A stretch of 64,000 nucleotides of DNA, from the NCBI RefSeq assembly GCF_014692525.1, contig NZ_JACNYL010000001.1, positions 620,001 through 684,000 on the forward strand. Reading direction: 5' to 3'. How positions within the stretch are numbered: position 1 is the first letter of the stretch; the number at the start of each line of letters is the position of its first letter. This DNA comes from Sphingobacterium chuzhouense. GTDB taxonomy: Bacteria; Bacteroidota; Bacteroidia; Sphingobacteriales; Sphingobacteriaceae. Both the position numbers and the translations under genes were made by a program. The notes under the pieces are model-generated. The model was not told the DNA's origin. It saw only the letters and a list, made by a program, of their open reading frames with translations, and made no database searches. Positions 17,688-27,090 of this stretch are shown in pieces.

Positions 17688-19267
17688 ATGAGACAAATAA
17701 AACATATCCTGCATATTCCGGCAAAACCGTTATCGTTCTTACTAAGTTTATTGGGACTTTGTATTCTCCACCTTTCGGTTGTGGGTACACCAACAAGCAG
17801 TGCCGTTTACAACGTTATGGACTACGGCGCTAACGCAGACGGTATACATTTGGATCATGTAGCGATAAATGGTGCTATTGATGCCGCCGCCGCAGCCGGA
17901 GGAGGAACGGTGGTTCTTCCGGCCGGCACGTACCTTTGTTTTTCTATACGTTTAAAAAGTTATATCACCCTGTATTTGAGTCCTGGAGCAACGATCGTAG
18001 CCGCCCACATGGATGAACATCCGGGACAATATGACGCTCCTGAGCCAAACCCTTGGGGTGATTTAAAATACCAAGACTTTGGACATAGCCATTTTCACAA
18101 TAGCCTTATCTGGGGCGAAGACCTCGAAAATGTATCCATTATCGGCACCGGATTGATTTATGGTAAAGGTTTACAAAAGTGGGGCGATCCACGACCCGGC
18201 TTAGGCAATAAATCCATCGCGCTGAAACAATGCAAAAATGTTGTTCTAAGGGATTTCTCAATTCTTCAAGGTGGTCATTTCGGAATACTCGCAACCGGCG
18301 TAGACAATCTCACCATTAACAATTTAAAAGTAGATACTAATCGGGATGCCATTAATATCGATGGCTGTCGCCACGTCCGTGTTTCCGATTGCTTGCTCAA
18401 CTCTCCTAACGATGATGCACTGGTACTTAAATCATCCTATGCTCTGGGGCGGCCTACTCCCACGGAGCATGTTACCATCCAAAACTGCTCCGTATTTGGG
18501 TATGATGAGGGTACATTCCTGGATGGTACTTTTCAAAAAACGCAAAAACAAGCTCCAGATAAAGGTGTCGTGACAGGACGTATAAAATTCGGAACCGAAT
18601 CCAATGGTGCCTTCCGACATATCACGATTACCAACTGTACATTTGAACACTGCCGCGGATTGGCCCTCGAAACGGTAGATGGTGCAATACTGGAAAATAT
18701 CACGGTATCCAATATTGTGATGAACGATATACTAAATGCCCCATTTTTCTTTCGTTTGGGCAGCCGTATGCGTGGTCCCGATGATACAACAATCGGAACC
18801 TTTAAACACATTTTGGTGGATAATGTCGTCATCAAAGCCAGCAACTCCATTTACGGCTCTATGCTGATGGGCATACCCGGACATGATGTTGAAGACATTC
18901 AATTTTCCAATATCTGGATACAGATCAAAGGTGGTGCCCCGATGGAGCAAGGAAAGATCGTTGTTCCCGAACTGGAAGACTCCTATCCAGATCCACAGGA
19001 ATTCGGAGAATACCGGCGTATGGATTTTTTATCCGACATGCCAAGAATGTATATATGGACAATATTCGTCTTGAATTTGAAAATCCAGATTGGCGACCGG
19101 CATTCATCCTGGAAGATGTGAAAGGCGCGTTCTTTACTAACATGACAGTCCAAACGATGCCAGGAATACCTAAGTTCGTTCTGAAGGATGTGGAAGACTT
19201 TCATTTAAAAGAAAGTCATTCCAAGCGGCAGATACAGCTCAAAAAAGTGAAATCAAAATCCTTGTAA
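17688..19267 (+). pseudogene. GH28 rhamnogalacturonase/polygalacturonase-like enzyme, frameshifted near the C-terminus
   Basis: The start at 17688 gives MRQIKHILHIPAK plus a hydrophobic signal; an ATG at 17631 lies inside the promoter. The right-handed beta-helix of GH28 is clear: YNVMDYGANADG at the N-terminus, NRDAINIDG (about 218-226), SPNDDALVLKSS with the Asp pair at about 242-243, and RIK at about 298-300. The canonical GHG is not obvious, as in several bacterial GH28 branches. At 19006/19007 one base seems to be missing. The first frame reads on to a stop at 19121 with unrelated residues, while the expected continuation (RIPAYGFFIRHAKNVYMDN onward) is in another frame to 19267. The break removes only the last 85 or so residues. 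It could be a true mutation or a sequencing error. Confidence 0.8.
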
Positions 19268-19282
19268 GTCCTGAATAAAAAA

Positions 19283-20239
19283 CTACGGTGTGAGCCCTTC
19301 AAAAATATCTTCTGATACGGCAAACATGGTTCCGTGCCTTATGCCCTGTGGGAATGACACGGAATCCGAAACATCATCCCAATTTTTCATGTCCAGGGAA
19401 CGCACTGCTCCATATTTACGGCTGGTATACATATCAAAGTATACGTAAACATAGTCGCCCACAACCAACGGTGCCGGTCCCTCTGCCCAATAGTCACCTG
19501 TGATCGGATCCGAAACAGTTGTGGGGAAATTAAACGGTCGGTCATTGGATGTTACGCGGATATTTTTCTCGGCAGGCGCTGAGTTCTCATTTTTTACAAA
19601 GAGGTAATAGGTATCGTCTTTTTGGAGTATTGCACCGTCTATCACGCTAAATCCCGGATCAAAAAATAGTTTGGTTTCGCTAAACGTCTTAAAATCTTTG
19701 GTCGTAACGTAATATTGACGGTGATTTAACCCCTTTTCACTTTCTGAAGTCGGCAGCTCGGGGAAAGCACCGGGAATAGTTGATGCCCAGAAAATATAAA
19801 ATACTTTGTCTTTAACATTATAAAACACTTCCGGTGCCCAGGTATTTCTCGTCCCTTTAAATGTTTCCATTACTGGAATATTGCGTTGTTCGGACCAATT
19901 CTTAAGATCCTTAGAAGATGCATAACCAATGCCCTGATCCCACCAGCCGGTAGTCCAGACCATGTGAAACGTTCCTTCATCATCTTGGACAATACTCGGA
20001 TCGCGCATTAATTTATCTTTTCCAATCTGTGGTTTCAAGACAACAGAATCATTAAATAACGCTTCCCACTGTAGTCCATCGCGGCTATAGGCTAGATGCA
20101 ATCCATCGCCATTACCTTTAAAATATGACATCAGATACACGTCCCTGTTGTCTTCTACCTCGCTTTCCTTACCGGTATTTTGCGAGCAAGAACAAAAGCA
20201 CCATACCATAATCCATATTAAGCCGAAAATTTTTTTCAT
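19283..20239 (-). CDS. GH43-family-like lipoprotein glycosidase
   Basis: This 318-residue protein has a lipoprotein-type signal (CFCSC, Cys about 16-18). It is a five-bladed beta-propeller of clan GH-F type: RDPSIV (Asp about 80), TWAPEVFY (Glu about 137), VIDGAIL (Asp about 201) and YWAEGPAPL (Glu about 253), the spacing expected for base, modulator and acid of GH43. Family members remove arabinose, xylose or galactose from side chains. RG-I arabinan or galactan side chains are the likely targets here, but specificity cannot be read from the sequence. It is the last gene of the nine-gene operon that starts at 35769. Its stop is 15 nt from the end of the convergent GH28, with no obvious terminator between them. 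Confidence 0.85.
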   Translation of the reverse strand: MKKIFGLIWIMVWCFCSCSQNTGKESEVEDNRDVYLMSYFKGNGDGLHLAYSRDGLQWEALFNDSVVLKPQIGKDKLMRDPSIVQDDEGTFHMVWTTGWWDQGIGYASSKDLKNWSEQRNIPVMETFKGTRNTWAPEVFYNVKDKVFYIFWASTIPGAFPELPTSESEKGLNHRQYYVTTKDFKTFSETKLFFDPGFSVIDGAILQKDDTYYLFVKNENSAPAEKNIRVTSNDRPFNFPTTVSDPITGDYWAEGPAPLVVGDYVYVYFDMYTSRKYGAVRSLDMKNWDDVSDSVSFPQGIRHGTMFAVSEDIFEGLTP

Positions 20240-20252
20240 GGTTATTATTTTT

Positions 20253-21284
20253 TTATTTTTTCAACTGTATGTATACGGGCTTATCGCGATCACAATCGAT
20301 TACCCCGTTATTAAACTCCAGTTCAGCAACCTGGATAGAACTGCGTCGAACATTGTACGCTTCGTTTGCAGCACCAGCTCCACCGTCGTTTTCTACTGTT
20401 CTACCTGGGTGTGTAAAGTAAAAGATATACGCTTTGTCACCTTGCACAACGACATCCGCATGTAATCCCTTCGTTCCGTCATCCGGTCCTTTACCTGGTT
20501 CCCGCAAAATATTCTCTGGTTGGCGTTGCCATTCTTTCAAATTGGTGGAAGAATACACGCCTAGCCCATCCCAATGATCGATGATCATAAAGTAGCGATC
20601 ATGCCAATAAAATACTTTCGGCCCTTCGCCCGCTTGACCATCGAAGGCTTTACCTAAATCCTCCCATTGGTATAAGTCTTTGCTCCGGGCAGAGTAGATA
20701 GATTTTCCATCCCGCTCATTATTGTAATACATATACCACCAATCATCATTCCCTTTGAATACACCGGCATCTATCACACGATCTGACGCCAGTGTCAAAA
20801 CAGACTCCTGTTGCCAATCAATCAAATTATCACTCGTGAAGTGGACAATATCCCGCGGATGATTCCAATCAGAAAACGTACCGGGCACAACTGTCAAATA
20901 CATATGATAACTTCCGTTGTCTTCAATCACATCGGGCGCCCAATAGGTATAATCTTCTCCTCCATAGCCGATATTCGCGTCGGCACGGTATCGCCAGGTC
21001 GCTCCCCCATCTGTGGATTCTGCAATTCCAATAGGTGTGCCGTGTACCCAATCAACTTCGTTGGCCACTTCTATGTTGGCTCGCCGATTGGTGTAAAACA
21101 TAAACCACCGATTTTCTTCTTTATTCCATATGACAACCGGATCGGCAGCTCCATCATAAATAGTATCCCGATATAAGGGTTTGTCTGCCTGTTTAGCCGT
21201 ATCTATTTTTCTATTATTGGTCATGCAGCCTGACAAGGTTAGGGATGCAAGCAGAAGAACTGCCCATTTTCTTATTGTGCTCAA
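20253..21284 (-). CDS. GH43-like five-bladed propeller lipoprotein
   Basis: This 343-residue lipoprotein (lipobox LSGC, Cys about 20) has propeller-blade signatures with possible catalytic acids: DGAADPVVIW (Asp about 48), YWAPDVIE (Asp about 118), VIDAGVFKG (Asp about 172) and GEGPKVFYW (Glu about 220). The pattern fits clan GH-F glycosidases (GH43-like). It differs enough from the neighbour at 19283 that a different linkage is likely. It is separated from its neighbours by 13 and 22 nt in the same operon. The exact family and substrate are uncertain; an arabinosidase or xylosidase role in side-chain removal is the simplest reading. Confidence 0.75.
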   Translation of the reverse strand: MSTIRKWAVLLLASLTLSGCMTNNRKIDTAKQADKPLYRDTIYDGAADPVVIWNKEENRWFMFYTNRRANIEVANEVDWVHGTPIGIAESTDGGATWRYRADANIGYGGEDYTYWAPDVIEDNGSYHMYLTVVPGTFSDWNHPRDIVHFTSDNLIDWQQESVLTLASDRVIDAGVFKGNDDWWYMYYNNERDGKSIYSARSKDLYQWEDLGKAFDGQAGEGPKVFYWHDRYFMIIDHWDGLGVYSSTNLKEWQRQPENILREPGKGPDDGTKGLHADVVVQGDKAYIFYFTHPGRTVENDGGAGAANEAYNVRRSSIQVAELEFNNGVIDCDRDKPVYIQLKK

Positions 21285-21306
21285 CTTACCAGATTTTTTT
21301 GTTTAA

Positions 21307-23748
21307 CTATTTCTCCCAAGCTAACGTACACTTACCTAATCCATAAAATGTCTTTTCATTTTTCTTATACATGGCGGTGTAAACTACGGTAAACGTACCG
21401 TCTTCTTCCTCCACCGCGCCGAGTGGCGTACGGGTAGCATGATCACCGGGTTCTGCCCATAGGTTATCATCGGACTGAATCTTCAACCGTACCTCAGGTT
21501 GCCAATGGATGCCGTCCTGAGAAAGGCTATACGCGATTTCATGATCTCCCATAGAATCAAAGATTGCCAAATAGCCACCATTTTTCAGCTCCGTCACTTG
21601 TAGATTCTCGTTAAACTCCGGCGAGATCGGAACTGGATTATGCCCTTCGGGCATTCTTTCCCATGGTCCGCTTAACTTTTCAGCCGTTGCCATTCCCACC
21701 GGCCAATCACCACGTGGTGTATGCGTATGCCCATCGTAAAAGGCGTACCATTTATCTCCTACTTTATATGGATTAAAGGCTGCAACAGCCTGTTCACCCT
21801 CCCACGCTTGCGAGTTTTCGTCCGGTTGCATGATGACTCCCATCTCTGCATACGGACCGGCAATGCCGTCTTTCCCGGGAATGACCGATTTTGCTCGCCA
21901 AATCCGGCCAGCATAATCATTCCCTTCTATTTCTCCCTTTTCCTTATCTCCGGCACGATACGCAACATAAAAAATATTCCAGGCATTCTCTTCTTCGTTA
22001 AATTCAACGCCGGTCACCCAGACCTCAGATTTCGGATTAAAAGGAGATCGTCCCGGAATACTTTCCACCATAGTCGATTCGCGTTTCCAATTTTCGGCAT
22101 CTACGCTCGTCCAATAGGCAATTCGCATATCTCTATGTGGACGATCAAACATCTCGTTAACGAACATGTGGTACACGCCGTCTATCTTAACCATTTGACC
22201 GGTTTCAAATCCGGATTTATTCTTACTTGCTATTACGTCAGCATGAAGATGATCTACAATAGGTCCTTGATGAATTTCCTTGACATATAATTGATGGGGG
22301 CTTTGCGCAAACTCTTTTTTATCTGTCCTAAAAGATAAAGCCGGTAATCCTTCGTTATTGAAAAAATTTGGGCGTGCGGCTTCGTTCCAAGCGAAACGTA
22401 CATGCTGAGGTTTGTCTAGCTTTTCCGAAGATACGATAACTTTGTTCCCTTCTACAATGGCGGTAGCTGGTAGATATCCCCCATCATCTCCGGCTATTTC
22501 GAACCATGTCAAAGTCTCTCCGTCCTGTTTTAATCCACTACCAAGATGAGAAAATTCCAAGACAATCTTATTCTTATGAATCTTCTTTCGCTTCAACTGG
22601 GGTCCCGAATATACCAGATTCTTCTGACCATAGTCTTTCGCCAATGCCCAAAGTGCCAAACGTCTTCCCACCTCCCATTTGTAGGAAGGATGGATATCCG
22701 ATAACTCATCGACCAAGTCTGTGACTACGGCCATACCACTGTAGGGAATATCCATACAACGGGTCTGGATTTCCCAAAACCAGGGAAGGATCTCGGGCGT
22801 ATGCTGCATCTTGTCTTTTCGTTTGCTGTAATAATAAGGCGCTAACTGTACATAATAAAAAGGCATTTTAGCATCCTGCCATACTTCCCGCCAAGCTTCA
22901 ATCAACAGTTTTTGTTTATCGTAATAACGGGCATCGTGAAACATCACATTGCTCTCGCCCTGATACCAGATAAAACCCCGCATCGGAAAAGGTGCCAATG
23001 GGCGGATCATCCCTTCGTACATCTCACCTACAGGCGAGTTATCGATTTTTGTTTCACCATCGCTTCCAGCTTCTTCCGAGAACAGGGGGGATTTACGGTA
23101 TGCATACTCCGGTGTCCAAGGTTCAATACGGCTGCCTCCCCAGGAAGAGCTGATTAGCCCGATCGGTACATTCACTTTTTCCAGTAACTCTTTTCCAAAG
23201 AAATAGCCGGGAGCCGAAAAAGGAGCTAATGACGTAGCATCACAGATCTCCCAACCCTTTGTTCCCACATCTGCTGTTTGACCTTTCTTTCGTTCGACGA
23301 GAAATAGCCGGATATGGGGATTGGCGGGTTTCTTCAACTCTTCCGCAGCCAGATCGATTCCTCGACCGGGTTGCCGATAGTTGTCACGAAGTTTCATGTT
23401 ATAATCCATATTGGATTGACCGGAACATAACCAAATCTCTCCTACCAGCACATTTTCCAGACGGATCATATTCTCCCCTTCTACGAGAATATCAAAAGCA
23501 TCAAAACTTGCTTTTTGTGCGGGAAATTTTATTTTCCATTTGCCGGCATCATCTGCAACAGTTTGCTTTTCATTCCCTTTTAAACGCACCATCACCGCCT
23601 CTCCAGCTGTTGCTTGTCCCCATATCAAGATTGGTTTATCTTGCTGCAACACCATGTTTGAGCTAAAGATAGCCGGTAACTCTACCTCAGCAAAAACAAA
23701 CGAGATGGAACAGGCCATCCAAATGAAAAACAAAATATATTTAGTCAT
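21307..23748 (-). CDS. Fusion of a sialate-O-acetylesterase-like SGNH esterase and a GH43-like propeller
   Basis: This 813-residue secreted protein (signal ending SFVFA) has two parts. Residues about 21-500 match the sialate-O-acetylesterase/CE20-like group: LPAIFSSNMVLQQ at the start, LCSGQSNM with Ser about 112, WYQGESN at 261-267 and DIHP with Asp about 351 and His about 353. Residues about 510-813 are a five-bladed propeller resembling GH43/GH-F (HADVIASKNKSGFETGQM, WVTGVEFNEEENAW, AWEGEQAVAAFNPYKVGDKWYAFYDG). Such a protein could deacetylate and deglycosylate the same side chain. The second half might only bind sugar, because its catalytic acids are not certain. It lies mid-operon, 22 nt from each neighbour. 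Confidence 0.85.
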   Translation of the reverse strand: MTKYILFFIWMACSISFVFAEVELPAIFSSNMVLQQDKPILIWGQATAGEAVMVRLKGNEKQTVADDAGKWKIKFPAQKASFDAFDILVEGENMIRLENVLVGEIWLCSGQSNMDYNMKLRDNYRQPGRGIDLAAEELKKPANPHIRLFLVERKKGQTADVGTKGWEICDATSLAPFSAPGYFFGKELLEKVNVPIGLISSSWGGSRIEPWTPEYAYRKSPLFSEEAGSDGETKIDNSPVGEMYEGMIRPLAPFPMRGFIWYQGESNVMFHDARYYDKQKLLIEAWREVWQDAKMPFYYVQLAPYYYSKRKDKMQHTPEILPWFWEIQTRCMDIPYSGMAVVTDLVDELSDIHPSYKWEVGRRLALWALAKDYGQKNLVYSGPQLKRKKIHKNKIVLEFSHLGSGLKQDGETLTWFEIAGDDGGYLPATAIVEGNKVIVSSEKLDKPQHVRFAWNEAARPNFFNNEGLPALSFRTDKKEFAQSPHQLYVKEIHQGPIVDHLHADVIASKNKSGFETGQMVKIDGVYHMFVNEMFDRPHRDMRIAYWTSVDAENWKRESTMVESIPGRSPFNPKSEVWVTGVEFNEEENAWNIFYVAYRAGDKEKGEIEGNDYAGRIWRAKSVIPGKDGIAGPYAEMGVIMQPDENSQAWEGEQAVAAFNPYKVGDKWYAFYDGHTHTPRGDWPVGMATAEKLSGPWERMPEGHNPVPISPEFNENLQVTELKNGGYLAIFDSMGDHEIAYSLSQDGIHWQPEVRLKIQSDDNLWAEPGDHATRTPLGAVEEEDGTFTVVYTAMYKKNEKTFYGLGKCTLAWEK

Positions 23749-23770
23749 GATATTTTATAAATTGCAAACG

Positions 23771-24898
23771 CTACTTCACCATCTTATACACCTCCGTTCC
23801 TGCCAGCAATATACAACCTAATCCGTAATCTTCAAAGTCCGGTACTTTGTCGACGGTTACCGGTTGCCCATCCTTAGGTTCTTTCCCCGTGGATTGGACG
23901 TATCCCAAAAAACCATTTGGCTGGATAGATTCACGGCTTATGGCCGTCCAGCCTTTTTCTACCACAGGTAAATATGTTGCTTTGTCCAAAATACCATTGT
24001 TCATACCCCAGGCTATGCCGTATACAAAAAGAGCCGTTCCCGATGTCTCTTTTCCTCCAAAATGATTCGGATCGTGCAAACTCACATTCCAAAAACCGTC
24101 TTCCCGTTGCAAAGGGACCAATGCCTCCGCCAGCTTTTTAAAATCATCTAAGTATTCCGTATAATGTGTATCTGTCTCTGGTAATTCCTGCAGAACCAAC
24201 GCCAATGCAGCTAATACCCATCCGTTACCTCTGGACCAATAACAGTCCTCGCCATTGGGTTCGGTATAAGGGGGTATAAAATCCTTATCGCGCCACCATA
24301 ATTGATCTTCCGGATTATATAACCCCTTACCGCCTTCTACATATTTTATATGATGGTACATTTTGTACATGTAATCGAAATACTTGGGGTCGTCGAGGGT
24401 CACGCCCAGCTTCACAAAAATCGGCATCGCCATCTGTATGGCGTCGATCCAGGTCCAATCATTATGGCGACCGCTATTGATTACCGAATCGATGTTCTTT
24501 TTGATCGCTTCGATGCGCACAGGTTGTGGATCAATGCGATAGAGATCAATATACGTCATCCCACAGTTTTGGTTATCAGCATGACGGGTGTACACTTCAC
24601 CACGTACCGGTTTCCAATCATGTTTCTCTGCCCAGTCTACTGCATAATCGTAATATCTTTTTTCCGGATCGATCTTATAGAACGCCATCAAGCCTTCATA
24701 ATACACCCCTCGCGTCCATATATTTCCACGGCGCTCTTTATTGGTGATGATCGTTTTACCTGGATCTGGCCATTTTTTCATAAAATAGTCATTGGCCAAA
24801 CGTAGTTGCTGTACCACTTCTTTCTTCGTCGTGAAGTCTTGCGCTATGGAAGCAATACTTCCACAGCCCAATAACACAAATAACAATATCTTTTTCAT
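23771..24898 (-). CDS. GH105 unsaturated rhamnogalacturonyl/galacturonyl hydrolase
   Basis: This 375-residue secreted protein (signal ending GSIASIAQ) has the (alpha/alpha)6 barrel of GH105. Motifs are RGNIWTRGVYYEGLMAF, DWTWIDAIQMAMP with the catalytic-type Asp at about 152, YWSRGNGWVLAAL (220-232) and KETSGTALFVYGIAWG. GH105 enzymes remove the 4,5-unsaturated uronic acid left by pectin or rhamnogalacturonan lyases. Bacillus YteR/YesR are characterised members. It completes degradation of products made by the PL1, PL11 and PL26-like lyases encoded nearby. It is 9 nt after the six-hairpin gene upstream. A second GH105 in the window (37068) differs clearly in sequence, so the two probably take different disaccharides. 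Confidence 0.93.
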   Translation of the reverse strand: MKKILLFVLLGCGSIASIAQDFTTKKEVVQQLRLANDYFMKKWPDPGKTIITNKERRGNIWTRGVYYEGLMAFYKIDPEKRYYDYAVDWAEKHDWKPVRGEVYTRHADNQNCGMTYIDLYRIDPQPVRIEAIKKNIDSVINSGRHNDWTWIDAIQMAMPIFVKLGVTLDDPKYFDYMYKMYHHIKYVEGGKGLYNPEDQLWWRDKDFIPPYTEPNGEDCYWSRGNGWVLAALALVLQELPETDTHYTEYLDDFKKLAEALVPLQREDGFWNVSLHDPNHFGGKETSGTALFVYGIAWGMNNGILDKATYLPVVEKGWTAISRESIQPNGFLGYVQSTGKEPKDGQPVTVDKVPDFEDYGLGCILLAGTEVYKMVK

Positions 24899-24907
24899 AT
24901 ACTCGTT

Positions 24908-27058
24908 TTAAGGCATCTTTTTAAAACCTTCTTTTTTAATCTTCCAAGATCCGTCCTTTGGAAAACCCGGTAACTCACCTTCCGAAGCGTCCCAACCTTC
25001 CAGCATCATCGCCACAGCCGTAAGCGTCCCTCCGTTGCCCGGCAGATAGATACGCAACCTCCCGTCTTGATAGTTGTGTCCGTTCTTGAGATAGGTATTT
25101 GTTTGGATATCCATAAAGAGCGCATCCAACGCTTTCTCGGGTAAATTCAAGCGAGCTGCGTTCATTGCTGTCATCGGAAAATCCCAACCCCAAGTTTTTT
25201 CCCACGACCATTTAGCCCATACCGTATCCAACGTATTCTTCATAATGCTTTTATCCAATTTCGGAGACTCAGGAACCATTCCCAACGCACCAAGCACGGC
25301 AGGATGGTCTGTCATCCATTTGGGAAATGTATAGGAATCCGTCGCTGTTTCGGTTGCCAGATAAACGTCGCCTTGCACCGGCAATGCTGCGAGTTTGTTT
25401 ATCACTTCGTCCCAAGCTTCTACACGTGGTTCGCCCAAACGTTCTTTCCATTCCTGCGCAACACGCAGTGCCCAATCCCAATAGGCTACTTCGTAAGTTG
25501 GATTGATTGTTTTCGCTGCTGGAAAAACTTCTTGTGCCGGGATAACCCCTAAACCAAGATTATAACGATCCTTCTCTTTATCGTAATGTGCATAATCCAC
25601 CATAAATTCGGCTGTTGCAAACACGAGATCCTTATATTTTTCCAACACCTTTTTATCCTGTTTATCACGATAGGCCAGTTCTGTCATATAGATGATATGC
25701 GGTTGCTGCCAAATAAGGAATGCTGCCACCGAAGAAGGGCTTTCGTTCCCGTCGTTGTCAGACATCTTAATCCACCGCACTCCTTTATAGCCTTGACGTT
25801 CCGCTAGTGCTTTTGCTTTTTCGAATGTGTGGAAATAATAATTCAATGTTTTTTCCATAATTTCGGGGCGTCCCCAAAGTGCGAAATGAACGCCATGCCA
25901 CCAGTGCATCTCCGTATGCGGTTTACCATACCAACTATTAAATGTCAAGCCCGTTTCCTGGGGAGGGTTGTCACCACCGCACTGTACTTTTGTAAGATAC
26001 TGGGACAGGACCAAACGGCGTTCCAATTCATTTGCCCTCGGATCGGTACTACCGTCAAAATCTACAGCCGCACCACTTTCCCAGAAAGCTTGCCAGCTAT
26101 CTTCGCTTTCCTGTGCTGTCTTCTCGTAATCGGATTCACTAGCTCCAAAGCCATTTTCTTCCGCGAAAGCAAAGGAAAATTCAAATGTTTCGAGGTCCGA
26201 TGCCGGTTGATAGGCAAAATAATGTTTACCTGCCTCGGCGATTGTCCCCTTGGAATAGTTCAACCCTGTAAAATAAGTTGTTCCCGAAAGCGTATGTTCT
26301 AAAACGGCAGCATGCTCCCCCTCAGAAACAATACGGCTCTGATGCTTATCCTCTTCTCCATAATAAGCTGCTTCATCCAAAAACTGGCCTGACGGATACG
26401 GATAACGCACAAATACCTGTAGACGTTCGGCAGCAATCAATGGCGATGAAACTTTTACAGCAATTCTATCGGTAGATTGTCCTGCAGCGGTCCAAACTTC
26501 TACCGGTTCGTCCTCTATCATAAATTTGCTATGGATAAGACCGGTCCATAAGTCGAGCGTCTGTTCAGCCTGCTGAATATCGTCCACTGTAGCTTGCGCG
26601 CCGTTTTTTAACGTAAACGCCAATCCTACATTTCCGAGCTGCAGGCGATGCGGGTTCACCCGGTAATATTCTGTCGCTTCGGTATTTCTTCCCCCTTCTT
26701 TATGTTGGACGCTATACTTTGCATCCCGCCCTTCATTATTGAAATCATACGATTTCAAGGTTTCTTCAAATTTGTAGTCTCCATCATTTGGAAAGGTATT
26801 CCATCCCCATTCGGATTGTGTACCCAGCGATACCCCTTTCTTATAGTATTCCGGGAAGGACTGCATACCAGTGACATCAACCGTGTAGGCAAATACGCCA
26901 TTTCCCACGGTCAATGAGGCAAGTGTATCCGCCGATTGGTTTACGATATTATGGCGCTGTACAACCGCTTTCCGGTCAATTTTATCACTTTCCTGCGTTT
27001 GGCAAGAGGCGAAGATTAGAAGTAATGCACCAAATCCCGTTATCAAATTTCTTCTCAT
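24908..27058 (-). CDS. Six-hairpin glycosidase-like lipoprotein (GH65/GH95-like fold), substrate unknown
   Basis: I chose the ATG at 27058 (716 residues) because it gives a lipoprotein signal, MRRNLITGFGALLLIFASC. The open frame extends to a GTG at 27094 that overlaps the preceding stop. An N-terminal beta-sandwich-like part (to about 300) is followed by an (alpha/alpha)6 barrel with GLTFNSWYGKPHTEMHWWHGV, VRWIKMSDNDGNESPSS and WGWDFPMTAMNAARLNLPEKAL. The layout resembles GH65/GH95/GH78-type six-hairpin enzymes. I could not assign a family. Co-transcription with GH28, GH105 and GH43-like enzymes suggests an exo-acting glycosidase on pectin side chains. Confidence 0.75.
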   Translation of the reverse strand: MRRNLITGFGALLLIFASCQTQESDKIDRKAVVQRHNIVNQSADTLASLTVGNGVFAYTVDVTGMQSFPEYYKKGVSLGTQSEWGWNTFPNDGDYKFEETLKSYDFNNEGRDAKYSVQHKEGGRNTEATEYYRVNPHRLQLGNVGLAFTLKNGAQATVDDIQQAEQTLDLWTGLIHSKFMIEDEPVEVWTAAGQSTDRIAVKVSSPLIAAERLQVFVRYPYPSGQFLDEAAYYGEEDKHQSRIVSEGEHAAVLEHTLSGTTYFTGLNYSKGTIAEAGKHYFAYQPASDLETFEFSFAFAEENGFGASESDYEKTAQESEDSWQAFWESGAAVDFDGSTDPRANELERRLVLSQYLTKVQCGGDNPPQETGLTFNSWYGKPHTEMHWWHGVHFALWGRPEIMEKTLNYYFHTFEKAKALAERQGYKGVRWIKMSDNDGNESPSSVAAFLIWQQPHIIYMTELAYRDKQDKKVLEKYKDLVFATAEFMVDYAHYDKEKDRYNLGLGVIPAQEVFPAAKTINPTYEVAYWDWALRVAQEWKERLGEPRVEAWDEVINKLAALPVQGDVYLATETATDSYTFPKWMTDHPAVLGALGMVPESPKLDKSIMKNTLDTVWAKWSWEKTWGWDFPMTAMNAARLNLPEKALDALFMDIQTNTYLKNGHNYQDGRLRIYLPGNGGTLTAVAMMLEGWDASEGELPGFPKDGSWKIKKEGFKKMP

Positions 27059-27090
27059 ATAATTATTTGTTTTATTTTTTCGAAATATGC

